64,000 nt of DNA from NCBI RefSeq assembly GCF_001904725.1, contig NZ_MRCE01000011.1, positions 156,543 to 220,542 of the forward strand. The letters are read 5' to 3'. Each line of letters opens with the position of its first letter. The first letter of the stretch is position 1. This document shows positions 8,905-18,442 of the stretch, one piece after another. The notes beneath the pieces are model-generated. The model saw nothing but the letters and a program-made list of their open reading frames with translations. It searched no databases and was not told the origin of the DNA. The position numbers were made by a program, and so were the translations under genes. The DNA comes from Phormidium ambiguum IAM M-71. Lineage in GTDB: Bacteria; Cyanobacteriota; Cyanobacteriia; Cyanobacteriales; Aerosakkonemataceae.

Positions 8905-8997
8905 TATTCTAACTAAAGTCATAAATTAGCTTTTAGACTGCTCACAAAAACTGACTTTTAAGTAATAATTGAAGAAATATTAAGCTAACAAACAAGC

Positions 8998-10278
8998 ATG
9001 ACTATTATCGCCAAAAAGCTAATTCCTAATTTACCAGCTTTTAAGTCACGAAATTATCGCCTGTTCTTTAGCGGACAAGGTTTATCATTAATTGGTAGTT
9101 GGATGACTCAAGTTGCCTCAATTTGGCTAGTTTATCAGCTATCAACATCACCTTGGTTATTAGGAATAGTCGGATTTGCTAGCCAAGTACCTAGTGTAAT
9201 ATTCCTCCCAATTGCCGGGGTATTTGTCGAAAAATGGAATCGCCATCGCGTGATTATTGCCACACAAATACTATCAATGATTCAATCTTTAACTTTGGCA
9301 GTTTTAACCCTAACGGGAGTGATTAATATTTGGCAATTAATTTTTCTCAGTTTATTTCAAGGTACAGTAAATGCTTTTGATGCGCCAGCACGTCAGGCTT
9401 TTGTATCAGAGATTGTGGAAAAGAGAGATGATTTAGCAAATGCGATCGCTCTCAATTCTGCTATGTTTAATGGAGCCAGATTAATCGGTCCCGCTATTGC
9501 CGGAATCATCCTAGCAACAATTGGAGCAGGTTATTGTTTTCTCATCGATGGACTTAGCTACATTGCCGTAATTTTTGCCTTATTAGCAATGAAACTAAAA
9601 CCCCATACTGTCGCCTTAAATCTGAAGGGTAACTCCTTGCAAAGATTAAAAGAAGGATTTGTTTATACTTTCAGTTTCCCTCCGATTCGAGCAATCATTT
9701 TACTATTAGCCTTAGTCAGTTTCATGGGAATGCAATATACAATTTTAGCACCCATCTTTGCTACAAAAATTTTAAATGGCGGCCCTGATGCTTTAGGATT
9801 TTTAATGGCAGCATCGGGAATTGGTGCATTAGTAGGTGCTGTATATCTCAGTATGCGAAAAAGTGTAGTTGGACTTGGTAAAATCATTGCCTATTCTCCC
9901 ACAATTATGGGAATTGGTTTAGTTGCATTTGGCTTATCCCGTGTCTTGTGGTTTTCCCTACTCATGATGTTTGTAATTGGGTTAGGTTTTATTTTGCAAT
10001 TCGCCTCCAGCAATACCTTACTACAAACAATTGTTGAAGATGACAAAAGAGCCAGAGTCCTCAGTATTTACACATTAGCATTTTTTGGTGTGATACCTTT
10101 TGGTAACTTATTTGCTGGCGGATTAGCCAATTATATTGGTGCGCCTAATACAGTCATAATCAGTGGAATATTTTGTATTTTAGGTTCGTTAATTTTTGCG
10201 CGACAATTACCCCAACTTAAACCATTTGTACATCCAATCTATGTAAGGATGGGTATCATTCCTCAGCCTAAAAATTAA
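8998..10278 (+). CDS. MFS exporter (EntS/MFS_3-like)
   Basis: A 426-residue polytopic membrane protein with about 10-12 hydrophobic segments. The N-terminal signature FKSRNYRLFFSGQGLSLIGSWM and the segment DAPARQAFVSEIV are typical of the enterobactin-exporter-like MFS_3 group. This group exports siderophores, macrolides or other small molecules by proton antiport. The substrate is not evident. It sits between the MarR/aldo-keto reductase pair and a tyrosine phosphatase on the same strand. Confidence 0.88.
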   Translation: MTIIAKKLIPNLPAFKSRNYRLFFSGQGLSLIGSWMTQVASIWLVYQLSTSPWLLGIVGFASQVPSVIFLPIAGVFVEKWNRHRVIIATQILSMIQSLTLAVLTLTGVINIWQLIFLSLFQGTVNAFDAPARQAFVSEIVEKRDDLANAIALNSAMFNGARLIGPAIAGIILATIGAGYCFLIDGLSYIAVIFALLAMKLKPHTVALNLKGNSLQRLKEGFVYTFSFPPIRAIILLLALVSFMGMQYTILAPIFATKILNGGPDALGFLMAASGIGALVGAVYLSMRKSVVGLGKIIAYSPTIMGIGLVAFGLSRVLWFSLLMMFVIGLGFILQFASSNTLLQTIVEDDKRARVLSIYTLAFFGVIPFGNLFAGGLANYIGAPNTVIISGIFCILGSLIFARQLPQLKPFVHPIYVRMGIIPQPKN

Positions 10279-10358
10279 AAAAATTGTGTGAAAATCATTG
10301 ACGGATTAAAGCCTTGCTTATAATCATCAATGATTTTAATTGGCGACACATAAATAAT

Positions 10359-11108
10359 ATGGAAAGTTCTGTAAATTCATCTCCAGTCTTTCAACGTCAC
10401 TTACCTTTAGAAGGTAGTTACAATATTCGGGATATTGGCGGTTATATTACTTTTGATGGTTATCAAACACGCTGGAAAACAATTCTGCGTTCAGATAGTT
10501 TGCATCGTCTCACACCAGAGAGTCAACAAACATTAATTGATTATGGGGTGAAAACCATTATTGACTTACGTTATAGTTCTGAAGTGCAGCAAAAACCTAG
10601 TGTGTTTGCTGAATCAAGCCAAATCAAATATCTGAATATTCCTTTGTTTGGTGATGAACTTTTAGAACGGTTAAAACTGCTCAATAATCAAGCAGAACAA
10701 TATTATGTTTGGTTAGATAGCTGCCAAGAACACTTTCGGAAAATTATCGAAACTATTATCCAAAATTTCCCATCACCAACTCTAATTCATTGTACTGGAG
10801 GAAAGGATCGCACTGGTTTAACTATTGCTTTATTACTGAGTGTGGCAAAAGTACCAGTAAATACTATTGTGGAAGATTTCGTTTTAAGTGGAGATTATCT
10901 CGCACCAATGTTTGCGCCTTTTTTACCGAAAGCGAGAGAACTTGGTTATGCTTATATGTTTGAATGTCGTGCAGAAACTTTGTTAGATACTTTTAAATAT
11001 TTAGACCAAAAATATGGGGGAGCAATTGGTTATTTGCAGACAATTGGGTTAACAAATGAGCAAATAAGCATCTTGCGCGATTTTATCGTGGAAAAGCAGC
11101 TAAATTAG
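10359..11108 (+). CDS. Tyrosine-protein phosphatase (Y_phosphatase3/DSP-like)
   Basis: A 249-residue phosphatase of the family that includes bacterial lipid and tyrosine phosphatases such as MptpB. The P-loop signature LIHCTGGKDRTGLT contains the nucleophile Cys145 and Arg151. The N-terminal NIRDIGGY and the segment TIIDLRYSSE (conserved D-L-R) are also diagnostic. I start at the ATG at 10359; an in-frame TTG at 10314 would add 15 residues without a ribosome site. No signal peptide is seen. The substrate could be a phosphotyrosine protein or a phosphoinositide-like lipid. Confidence 0.88.
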   Translation: MESSVNSSPVFQRHLPLEGSYNIRDIGGYITFDGYQTRWKTILRSDSLHRLTPESQQTLIDYGVKTIIDLRYSSEVQQKPSVFAESSQIKYLNIPLFGDELLERLKLLNNQAEQYYVWLDSCQEHFRKIIETIIQNFPSPTLIHCTGGKDRTGLTIALLLSVAKVPVNTIVEDFVLSGDYLAPMFAPFLPKARELGYAYMFECRAETLLDTFKYLDQKYGGAIGYLQTIGLTNEQISILRDFIVEKQLN

Positions 11109-11182
11109 TCAAACTGGTTTAATGATTACTTGTTTTCACCTCTAAAATATAATTACTAATACTCGAATGAGTGACGTAAGCC

Positions 11183-11500
11183 ATGACTCAAACACCAAGA
11201 AAAATTCCCCGTCGTCGAGGCAGACTATTCCCAGAATTCACAATACCGCCAGAAGAACTAGCCAGACGTAAAGCCGAAAAAGATGCGCGATGTCAGAAAA
11301 GTAGGGTAATTTTTGAACAAGTTCGCCCTCAATTGATAAATGACCATTACAATTGGTTCATTATTATTGAACCAAATAGCGGTGATTATTTTATCGATCC
11401 TGATGAAGAAGTAGCGGTTCAAAAAGCGCGTCAAAAGTATTCTAGTGGCTGGCTTGTGACTTTCCGAATTAATGAGACAGGAGCCTGTGGCATGATATGA
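11183..11500 (+). CDS. Conserved small protein paired with aspartic protease
   Basis: A 105-residue soluble protein with a basic, arginine-rich start (PRKIPRRRGRL) and a C-terminal region FIIIEPNSGDYFIDPDEEVAVQKARQKY. I do not recognise a characterised domain. The last four bases, ATGA, overlap the start of the retropepsin-like gene, so translation is coupled. Similar upstream partners of aspartic-protease genes are common in cyanobacteria as far as I recall. An antitoxin-like, substrate or scaffold role are all possible and none is proven. Confidence 0.72.
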   Translation: MTQTPRKIPRRRGRLFPEFTIPPEELARRKAEKDARCQKSRVIFEQVRPQLINDHYNWFIIIEPNSGDYFIDPDEEVAVQKARQKYSSGWLVTFRINETGACGMI

Positions 11501-11865
11501 TTTCGGGCAAGTTCGGTGAGATTGGAGAGCTAATTTTTGAAATTGATTTAATTACTGTTGATGGAGAAAAATTTCCTGTCGAGGTTTTACTAGATACGGG
11601 GTTTACTACAGGCTGGCTAGCACTTGATACTCAAGATGCAGAAAGTTTAGGATGGTCTGTAATTGAACGGAATCGGACAATGCAGACAGCACGAGGCTGG
11701 GAGTATTTTGACATATATGAAGGAAGAGTTGTAATGGATGGACAAGAGTACATAATTCCTGTCTTAGCTGGGGATGGAATTCCTGAATCTTTACTAGGTT
11801 TGCAATGGTTGAAAATGCTGCCGTTAATTGTAAATTTTGCCGATGGATTGTTGACTTTGGGGTAA
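11497..11865 (+). CDS. Clan AA (retropepsin-like) aspartic protease
   Basis: A 122-residue protein with the single-domain aspartic protease signature LLDTGFTTGWL (Asp33-Thr34-Gly35) and the later hydrophobic-hydrophobic-Gly motif SLLGLQWL. Such proteases work as homodimers, each subunit giving one catalytic aspartate. No transmembrane segment or signal peptide is seen, so it is cytoplasmic. It overlaps the preceding gene by ATGA and is clearly the second gene of a two-gene operon. Its substrate is unknown; the partner protein is an obvious candidate. Confidence 0.85.
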   Translation: MISGKFGEIGELIFEIDLITVDGEKFPVEVLLDTGFTTGWLALDTQDAESLGWSVIERNRTMQTARGWEYFDIYEGRVVMDGQEYIIPVLAGDGIPESLLGLQWLKMLPLIVNFADGLLTLG

Positions 11866-11893
11866 ATAGGAAAATCCGATCGCTCCTATTAAA

Positions 11894-12145
11894 TTAATAC
11901 CCAGCTAAACCTTTTTTTTCAGGATGATAAGCGGTAATAGCTACTTTTTGATCCGGCGTGTAAATCGCTTCAACTTTTGGCCATTTATAGTGATACCAAT
12001 CTACTTTAATTCTGTCACCCTCAGCTGGCTGGCTACTAATGCGTCTGTAGCCAGCCATCTGCATAATCTCTTCAAATTTATGGGTAGGTAATGTTTTGCT
12101 AGTAATCTTACCTATTCCGTCAATTTGATGTTTATCGAGGGTCAT
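11894..12145 (-). CDS. Small protein of unknown function (second gene of pair)
   Basis: An 83-residue protein I do not recognise. It is mixed in charge with several aromatic residues (VDWYHYKWPKVEAIY) and lacks a signal peptide or membrane segment. It starts inside the last 14 bases of the gene upstream (12132-12431) in another frame, which is typical of coupled bicistrons. The size and overlap resemble toxin-antitoxin or secreted effector/immunity pairs, but no family motif supports that. Confidence 0.6.
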   Translation of the reverse strand: MTLDKHQIDGIGKITSKTLPTHKFEEIMQMAGYRRISSQPAEGDRIKVDWYHYKWPKVEAIYTPDQKVAITAYHPEKKGLAGY

Positions 12146-12431
12146 AGTCTCCCTGATAGGTGCTGTATATCCGGTATCCCGGTAATACTAGCGCCAAACC
12201 AGCGAAACTATGTACTGTGCCGGGATAGCTTATTTCTGCTCTGCTACCACCAAGGCGTAAATTCCATGAACCAAACCAAAAATATATCCCTGGAACTAGA
12301 GCGTCCATACTATAGGCGATCGCTCTTTTATTTTCTCCTGAAATTGGTTCTATTTTTTTAAATGAACGCTGGTGATCTTTGTAGCGATAGGCGTTATTTA
12401 AAGCCAGCATTCTCAGTCCCTCTTTGTTCAT
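12132..12431 (-). CDS. Small protein of unknown function (first gene of pair)
   Basis: A 99-residue protein without a recognised domain. It has a basic N-terminal third and a hydrophobic, glycine-rich centre (LVPGIYFWFGSWNLRLGG). A GCGATCGC octamer lies in the coding region. It overlaps the following 83-residue gene by 14 bases. There is no good ribosome site before the ATG, and the true start could be an internal ATG at residue 8. Codon use looks like that of its neighbours. Confidence 0.5.
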   Translation of the reverse strand: MNKEGLRMLALNNAYRYKDHQRSFKKIEPISGENKRAIAYSMDALVPGIYFWFGSWNLRLGGSRAEISYPGTVHSFAGLALVLPGYRIYSTYQGDYDPR

Positions 12432-12678
12432 TAATTAACGATATCTTAATCTTCTTAGATTCAGAGAACCTAAATGTTTCTCTCAGTTGTTTACATTTTC
12501 AACATAACACAGCGTCACACACAATTAAACAAATATTTGCAATCTTTAGGAAAAGTTTCCTCCTCTTGACATAGTTAGCACTTAAAATTATTAAACTTTA
12601 TCAATATATTAAGGAAAAAATAAGATCGCACATAGTTTAGAGTCCGCACGACCTTAGATTTTCGTCTAGTTTAGAAGA

Positions 12679-13674
12679 CTACAAATGACGACTTCCATCT
12701 GGCATAGTTGCTCCGGTTAAAATAGCCTCTTGCCATCTATTTGCAGTAACTTCCATGAATGCACCACGCAAGCTTGCACCACGCAAATCGACTTTACTCA
12801 TTTGAGCTACACAAAGATTAGCTCCCCATAAATAAGCATCTCGGAAAGAAGCTTCCGTTAAATCAGCATCATGTAAATTAGCCATATTTAAGTTTGCGCC
12901 TGTTAAGTCAGCTTTGTTTAAATTTGATTGACTTAAATCAGCTTTACTTAAATTAGTTTCACATAAATCAGCTTTAGTTAAATTTGCCGCAGTTAAATTA
13001 GCTGCATGAAGATTGGCTCTAGCTAATATAGACACGCGCAGTTGAGTATTACTTAAATTACTAGCTAATAAATTAGCTCCACTTAAGTTAACTCCACTTA
13101 GTTTTGCTTCACTGAAATTAACTCCTTCCAAATCTGCACTATTTAGATCTACACCATTTAACCAAGCATTACTGAATTTAACGCCGTTGAGTATTACGCC
13201 CCGCAATATTGCGCCACTCAATCTGGCTCCAGTCATATTAGCCCAGCTTAAGTTAGCATCTACTAAATTGGCAGAACGGAAGTTAATTCCTCGTAAATCT
13301 GCGCCACAAAAATTTACACCTTGTAAGTTGGCTAAACGCAAATTAACTGCTGTGAGAATCGCACCGCTTAAGCTGGCTCCTTTGAGTACAGATTTCACCA
13401 AATAAGCACCTTGAAGATTAGCTTTTGTTAAGTCAGCATTTGTTAAGAATGTTTCATTAACTTTGGCAAAGCTTAAGTTGGCTCTGTGAAGGAAAGCACC
13501 ACTTAAATTGCTGCCTGTTAAATGCGATCGCTTAAAGTTAGCTGCTGCTAAGTATGCACCGGAAAGGTTAATGCCTGTTAGATCAGCACCTTCTAAGTTA
13601 GCACCAATTAAATTGGCTCCTGTAAAATCCCTTTCTCCTGCTGCATAACGTCTCAGTAATTCATGAACTTCCAT
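12679..13674 (-). CDS. Pentapeptide-repeat protein A
   Basis: A 331-residue protein made almost wholly of A(D/N)LxX pentapeptides from about residue 18 to 315, which would fold as a right-handed quadrilateral beta-helix. The N-terminal cap [15 protein letters not shown] and the end TGATMPDGS are shared with a second protein at 22011-23000, 329 residues long. There is no signal peptide or membrane segment. Pentapeptide proteins include DNA-mimic gyrase inhibitors and many of unknown role; function cannot be assigned. The antisense ORFs here are frame shadows of the repeat. Confidence 0.9.
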   Translation of the reverse strand: MEVHELLRRYAAGERDFTGANLIGANLEGADLTGINLSGAYLAAANFKRSHLTGSNLSGAFLHRANLSFAKVNETFLTNADLTKANLQGAYLVKSVLKGASLSGAILTAVNLRLANLQGVNFCGADLRGINFRSANLVDANLSWANMTGARLSGAILRGVILNGVKFSNAWLNGVDLNSADLEGVNFSEAKLSGVNLSGANLLASNLSNTQLRVSILARANLHAANLTAANLTKADLCETNLSKADLSQSNLNKADLTGANLNMANLHDADLTEASFRDAYLWGANLCVAQMSKVDLRGASLRGAFMEVTANRWQEAILTGATMPDGSRHL

Positions 13675-13855
13675 TATGTTAATGTCCTATATTGCTAAAA
13701 ATAGTCTCTATTTATAGATTGCCCAATAAATACCAAAAAAAATATTAAATTTCTTGCTGTAAGTTACAACTTTACTTGCTGCTACATGAAGAATTCTTGC
13801 TTTTGTTGCGGTTACTAAATAAAGTAAGTAACTTTTAGGAAAATTTTAGTTAATA

Positions 13856-13977
13856 GGGCTTACGCAACTGGCACAATTAGTCAGGTGCGCCACACATTAA
13901 AATTGAAGATAAGCATCAAAGTTTGAAGTTCTGACGCACCCTACAACCATATTTCAATGTGACACTTGCCTAAGTGC
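13856..13977. repeat. 122-bp MITE-like element with imperfect terminal inverted repeats
   Basis: The left end GGGCTTACGCAACTGGCAC (13856-13874) and the reverse complement of 13959-13977 agree at 14 of 19 positions. Inside these ends, GTGCG-containing segments also pair (about 13880-13893 against 13931-13944), so the element could fold as one long hairpin. It carries no ORF and fills most of the 375-bp gap between pentapeptide protein A and the GT2 gene. The rest of that gap is AT-rich, with nothing I can assign. Mobility is inference. Confidence 0.45.
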
Positions 13978-14049
13978 TAGTAAATCAGGTAGAGAATTAG
14001 CTAATTCATTAAAATTCTTAATTACTAGCCATTTTGATCGTCGAAGGCA

Positions 14050-16320
14050 TTAAAGTTGGGAAACGACGATCGCATTTACATCCTGATTTTTGCCAAATAA
14101 AGCACGAGGTCTGAGGAATATCTTAAATAAGAGCAATAAAGATTGAAACTCTCCAGGTGTTTTTGAATGCCGCCACTGTCCGGGACGACAGAATAACATT
14201 TCTACTAATTGACGATATTGATTTAGCTGCACTTGTTCAAAAGCGATTCGCACTGTAGGATGCTCATTTTTTATGCCTATTTGAATGATTTTGCCTACTA
14301 GTTCTAATTTTTCTCCCATAATCTCTAGTTTTACTGGAAGAGATTCACCAAGGGAAAAAATAGGTTTTTGAGTTAAGGCAATCTCTGCACCTATTTCAGA
14401 AATCATGGTAGTTACGCCCCAATAATTATCTTCTCCCACTGTTATTTTTACTACTCGTCGTAAGTTAAACCATTCATATAAATCCGGCTTGGGAACATCT
14501 AACAAAATTAACAGTGCGATTCCTAAAATTAACAAATTGTAGCCACTCCAAAGCCAACCTAAACTCAAACCTTTATGCTGTGTCAAGACTGTATCTGTGA
14601 CTGATTGCCCAGTATTTGTTAATAAACACATCCCTAAATTACACCATAAACTAATTGCGGTGGCGATAAATAAAATGATTAATGGCCAAGCTAATGACCA
14701 GTTGAAAGAATAGCGATCGCTTGCCATACCTTTTGGCGTAACCTTAAATCCTTTACTAAAGGGATTAAGCATTACCTTAATTACCGTAATTGCTAAAGGA
14801 AAGCATATAACTATGGAATAAAGGTCTGACAATAATGCTGAACGAGAATGGGAATTTAACCAAGAAAAAACAGTCAAAGAAATTAGATAATAGGGCAAGA
14901 AATAATACAACAATTCTTCAAGAGTGGCGCTAACTGGAATTACGCCTAAAAAGGAATATGCCAATGGCATAAATAAAAATCCGACACGAGAAATGCTAGT
15001 AAACCAATGCAATAATCCTTCTAAATGAGCTAGCCTTTGTAAAGGTCGAAGTCCACGAATTGTTAAAGGGTTAGCTTGAATAAAAAATGCTTGTAATGTA
15101 CCTTGTGCCCATCTTAATCTTTGACTAGCATGAGCAGCAATATTTTCTGTTGCTAGTCCAGCACTTAACTTTTCATTTAAATAAATTAACTGATGACCTT
15201 GAGCAGATATGCTAATTCCTGTAAAATAATCCTCACTCAAAGAGTCAATAAAAAACCCACCTGCTGCTTCTAAAGCGCTCCTTCTAACTACAAAAGAAGT
15301 TCCCGAACAAATTACACTGCCTGCGGCATCTCTAATTGGTTGAACTTGACGATAAAAGACTTCTTCTTCAGGAGTTAAAACATCTTCTAACCCTAAATTT
15401 CGGGCGATTGGATCGGTATTGTAAAAAGTTTGCGGTGTTTGGACTAAGGCAATTTTTTGATTTTGAAAAAAGCCAACCGTCCGAGTTAAAAAGTTTTTTG
15501 TTGGCACAAAATCAGCATCAAATACTACGATCAATTCTCCATGAGTTTGGGAAAGAGCATTATTCAAATTTCCAGCTTTAGCATAAAAATTGTTTGCTCT
15601 AGTAATATATTCACAACCTAGTTCTACTGCTAATTTTTTCATTTCTGGACGATTTGTATCATCCAATAGATAAATTGTTTTATTTGGGTAGTCTAATGCT
15701 TGGCAACCAATAATAGAGCGGCGTAAAATAAAAACAGGTTCGTTATATGTGGGAATTAAAATATCCACAGATGGGGTAAATGTACCATTAATAACATTTA
15801 CGGCATACTTGTCTGCTTCTCGCCGACGATCGGTAACTTTGAGCATGAGGAATAGTTGAATACTACTGCTAATAAGCATCAACATTTCCAAAGTAAATAA
15901 TCCTAAACTAAAAACTCCATTTAGAGGAGTATTTAAATTTAAGGTGGAAAGCGATCGCCACAGTATATACCGCCAAGTTAGAAATGATAAAATGACCACG
16001 ATCGCTATGCGTGACCAAGTTTTAGGCACAGGTGAAACTTTAGTAATTGCCCAAGAAGTTAAAAACAATATTGCTGTGGGTACAAGTAGATAACCGCTTG
16101 TAACTTTGGGAACTTTTAACCATATTGGTGGGTTTTCTTGCATTGCTTGAATGTGAGTAAAAATTTTTACAATTGTGCCTTCTCCGGTAAACCATGCTGC
16201 CACTACAATGCTAGAAAAAAGTACAATACTCACCATAACTAATGTGGCTATTCGTAATCGGTTTACCCGCTTTCTCTTGTGCTTTTTGGCTAACTGAACA
16301 TCAAGTTTCACTGTTTCCAT
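14050..16320 (-). CDS. Cellulose synthase-like GT2 glycosyltransferase with PilZ domain
   Basis: A 756-residue inner-membrane processive glycosyltransferase of BcsA type. N-terminal membrane segments (about 23-160) precede the GT2 domain, with UDP-binding Asp pair 220-221, DAD at 268-270, SED at 362-364 (the TED position) and QRLRW at 400-404. Further membrane segments and the gating-loop motif FKVTPKG follow. The C-terminal domain (about 635-735) is PilZ-like, but its c-di-GMP motifs are degenerate: LRRVVK has Lys where the second Arg of RxxxR is expected, and MISEIG lacks the Asp/Asn of DxSxxG. Cellulose or a related beta-glucan is the likely product. No BcsB partner is adjacent. Confidence 0.87.
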   Translation of the reverse strand: METVKLDVQLAKKHKRKRVNRLRIATLVMVSIVLFSSIVVAAWFTGEGTIVKIFTHIQAMQENPPIWLKVPKVTSGYLLVPTAILFLTSWAITKVSPVPKTWSRIAIVVILSFLTWRYILWRSLSTLNLNTPLNGVFSLGLFTLEMLMLISSSIQLFLMLKVTDRRREADKYAVNVINGTFTPSVDILIPTYNEPVFILRRSIIGCQALDYPNKTIYLLDDTNRPEMKKLAVELGCEYITRANNFYAKAGNLNNALSQTHGELIVVFDADFVPTKNFLTRTVGFFQNQKIALVQTPQTFYNTDPIARNLGLEDVLTPEEEVFYRQVQPIRDAAGSVICSGTSFVVRRSALEAAGGFFIDSLSEDYFTGISISAQGHQLIYLNEKLSAGLATENIAAHASQRLRWAQGTLQAFFIQANPLTIRGLRPLQRLAHLEGLLHWFTSISRVGFLFMPLAYSFLGVIPVSATLEELLYYFLPYYLISLTVFSWLNSHSRSALLSDLYSIVICFPLAITVIKVMLNPFSKGFKVTPKGMASDRYSFNWSLAWPLIILFIATAISLWCNLGMCLLTNTGQSVTDTVLTQHKGLSLGWLWSGYNLLILGIALLILLDVPKPDLYEWFNLRRVVKITVGEDNYWGVTTMISEIGAEIALTQKPIFSLGESLPVKLEIMGEKLELVGKIIQIGIKNEHPTVRIAFEQVQLNQYRQLVEMLFCRPGQWRHSKTPGEFQSLLLLFKIFLRPRALFGKNQDVNAIVVSQL

Positions 16321-16701
16321 AAAACCACTCTCAATTCTTGGTTAGATAAGTTTTTGTGATTGATTGGAAGGAAGTATTACAATTTGTTAACAATCTATTT
16401 TAACTTAGCATAAATTATTTATTTCTAGAGGCAAGTGCAGTGTGACTAAACTTAGGAGACAAGTTTGTAGCAGAAGGAGTGCCTTAACAAAAGGTATACA
16501 GTCGATCGAGTTTTCCTGTGGCCAAAAACTTCCGACCCAAGGAAGGCTTTAAGGTTACTTTCTTCTGAAACAATATATTTTTGCTCCTAATCAATTGGAG
16601 CAAAGTGAGGAAAATAATTAACTATCTAGAAATAAAATTCTAGTTAAAACTTATGTGACCTGGTTGAGTTAACTACAAAATTTAGTTAAATTTAAGCAAG
16701 G
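16321..16701. other. Gene-free interval upstream of the GT2 gene
   Basis: The 381-bp region between the GT2 start and the end of the anti-sigma gene has no ORF worth calling. It should hold the GT2 promoter, but I cannot point to convincing -35/-10 boxes or a strong hairpin. Confidence 0.4.
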
Positions 16702-17610
16702 TTAGATATATTCTACATTAGCCGCTATTTGTTCTAATTCTTGTTTAGATAAAGGAGCAATTAAAACATAGAAAAAATCTTTATCATCCCAAAGCAAAAT
16801 TGCTGGACTATCTTTATGTCCGATGTAAAGACGTTCTCCATTCAATTGAGGAACGGACATATTATTTGCTCGTTTGATTTGATATAAAGACACCATTTCT
16901 CCGCTTCTTAATTTATATGTAAAACGAATTCCTTGCGTTTCGCCAAAATCACAAAAACTACCTCCCATCAGCTTGGCTGTGCTGTTGCTGACATAAGGAA
17001 CATCGGTGGTAAAAGTTAATTGATTTTGAAATTTTTTCACAATCTTCATCGGATTAGAAGAGGAAAAATCTACAGGGCCTTTTTTCTGGGAAACAGAACG
17101 AAGATGGTCTTGAAAAATTTTATTAATTCCCTGCCAATTTTTTTGCAAAAAAGCTTCTGAAGCCATGACTAGTTTTGTCGAATTGGATGCAGCGTCAGTT
17201 TCTTGAAGTTTGGCGATTACCTCTTTTTGTTGGCTTAGCTGTGTTTGAGCAATGTTTAGTTGTTGGCGTAAATAGTAATTATTTAAACCGAAGGCGATCG
17301 CCACTAACGCAGCAATCCCAGTTGCTAAATTATTCCAACGAAAAACCGAAAGTTTTAATTTACTAATTTTTGATTTATCAGTAGTTTGAGTTGCAGCTAA
17401 AATTTTATTTCGCAAATGTGGTGGAGGTGCAACTTCTGGTAAATAAGCCATCATTTCCCGCACTTCTTGGAGGCTATCAACTTCTGTAGCGAGTTCAGGG
17501 TATTCTGCTAATAGTTGGTGAAATTCGGCGGCTTCTTCTGAAGAAAGATCGCCTAAAACATACCCAGCTGCTAATTCTTGAATGCGTTCTGAAGGAAAAG
17601 ATTTAGACAT
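16702..17610 (-). CDS. Anti-sigma factor (RskA-type), membrane anchored
   Basis: A 302-residue protein. The N-terminal cytoplasmic region (ELAAGYVLGDLSSEEAAEFHQLL) is the anti-sigma domain typical of RskA-like regulators and lacks a zinc HxxxCxxC motif. One transmembrane segment lies near residues 93-111 (LATGIAALVAIAFGLNNYY), followed by a coiled coil (QLNIAQTQLSQQKEVIAKLQE) and an outside domain. It begins 12 bases after the sigma-factor gene and almost certainly sequesters it. Release by regulated proteolysis is the usual mechanism for the family. Confidence 0.85.
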   Translation of the reverse strand: MSKSFPSERIQELAAGYVLGDLSSEEAAEFHQLLAEYPELATEVDSLQEVREMMAYLPEVAPPPHLRNKILAATQTTDKSKISKLKLSVFRWNNLATGIAALVAIAFGLNNYYLRQQLNIAQTQLSQQKEVIAKLQETDAASNSTKLVMASEAFLQKNWQGINKIFQDHLRSVSQKKGPVDFSSSNPMKIVKKFQNQLTFTTDVPYVSNSTAKLMGGSFCDFGETQGIRFTYKLRSGEMVSLYQIKRANNMSVPQLNGERLYIGHKDSPAILLWDDKDFFYVLIAPLSKQELEQIAANVEYI

Positions 17611-17622
17611 AATAAATGTTAA

Positions 17623-18297
17623 CTATTCGATTAATTCTTTAAGGTTTTGTCTGAGTGTAAGTAAGCCTTTACGCGCCCAAGTTTTTACTGTCCCTAAAGG
17701 GGTATCCAATTGTTGAGCAATTTCTGAATGAGAATGTCCTTGAAAATAAGCTAATTCTAAAACTTGACGCTGTTTAAGTGGGAGTTTTTCTAAAGCTTGG
17801 CGAACAAATTCTCGACGTTCGCTTAAAGAAATTTGTTCAAAAGGTGCATTATTATCAGTTTCAATTGTCATAGTTTGTTGCGATCGCTGAAGAAATTTTA
17901 GTTTGCTGCTACGCGATCGCAGTCGATCGAGCGCACGCGATCGAGTAAGCACTGACAAAAAACTACTCAAAGACCCTCGATTTGGATTATAAGTATTACT
18001 ACGCCAGAGCAACAAGAAAATTTCTTGAGTGAGATCTTCAGCTTCTTGAGCATTAGTTAAGATTCTCAATGATAAACCATAGACAAGGCTGGAATAGCGA
18101 TCGTAAATAACAGCTAATGCAGAAGTTTCCCCCGCTTGTAAAGCTTGAAACAATGCCGCATCTGTTGCTTGTGCTAGATTTTTTGTAGGATTAGAGTCAG
18201 TGTTTTTCACGAGGTAGTTACTAACAGAGAGCTTTAATGCTAATTTTGGTTTACATTTCACAGCGTCTTGATTCAAGAATAGCAGAGTGTTATTCAT
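17623..18297 (-). CDS. ECF-type sigma-70 family sigma factor
   Basis: About 224 residues. Region 2 is visible as AVIYDRYSSLVYGLSLRIL followed by EAEDLTQEIFLLLWR, and region 4 as LPLKQRQVLELAYFQGHSHSEIA followed by LGTVKTWARKGL, the DNA-binding helix-turn-helix. Region 3 is absent, as in ECF sigma factors. I use the ATG at 18297; a TTG at 18345 would add 16 doubtful residues. The downstream gene encodes its likely anti-sigma factor. The regulon is unknown; the GT2 gene lies beyond the anti-sigma gene in the same direction, but 380 bp intervene. Confidence 0.88.
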   Translation of the reverse strand: MNNTLLFLNQDAVKCKPKLALKLSVSNYLVKNTDSNPTKNLAQATDAALFQALQAGETSALAVIYDRYSSLVYGLSLRILTNAQEAEDLTQEIFLLLWRSNTYNPNRGSLSSFLSVLTRSRALDRLRSRSSKLKFLQRSQQTMTIETDNNAPFEQISLSERREFVRQALEKLPLKQRQVLELAYFQGHSHSEIAQQLDTPLGTVKTWARKGLLTLRQNLKELIE

Positions 18298-18442
18298 ATT
18301 ACGGATTAGAAAAGAATTTGGATGTTTTTTGCGATACCATACCAAAAAAGTTATGAGTAATATTGATTACTTAAATCTGTACTACATTTATAGAGACCTT
18401 TGAAAAAACGTCTCTTATAGTATCTCCTAGAAAGTCCTAATA

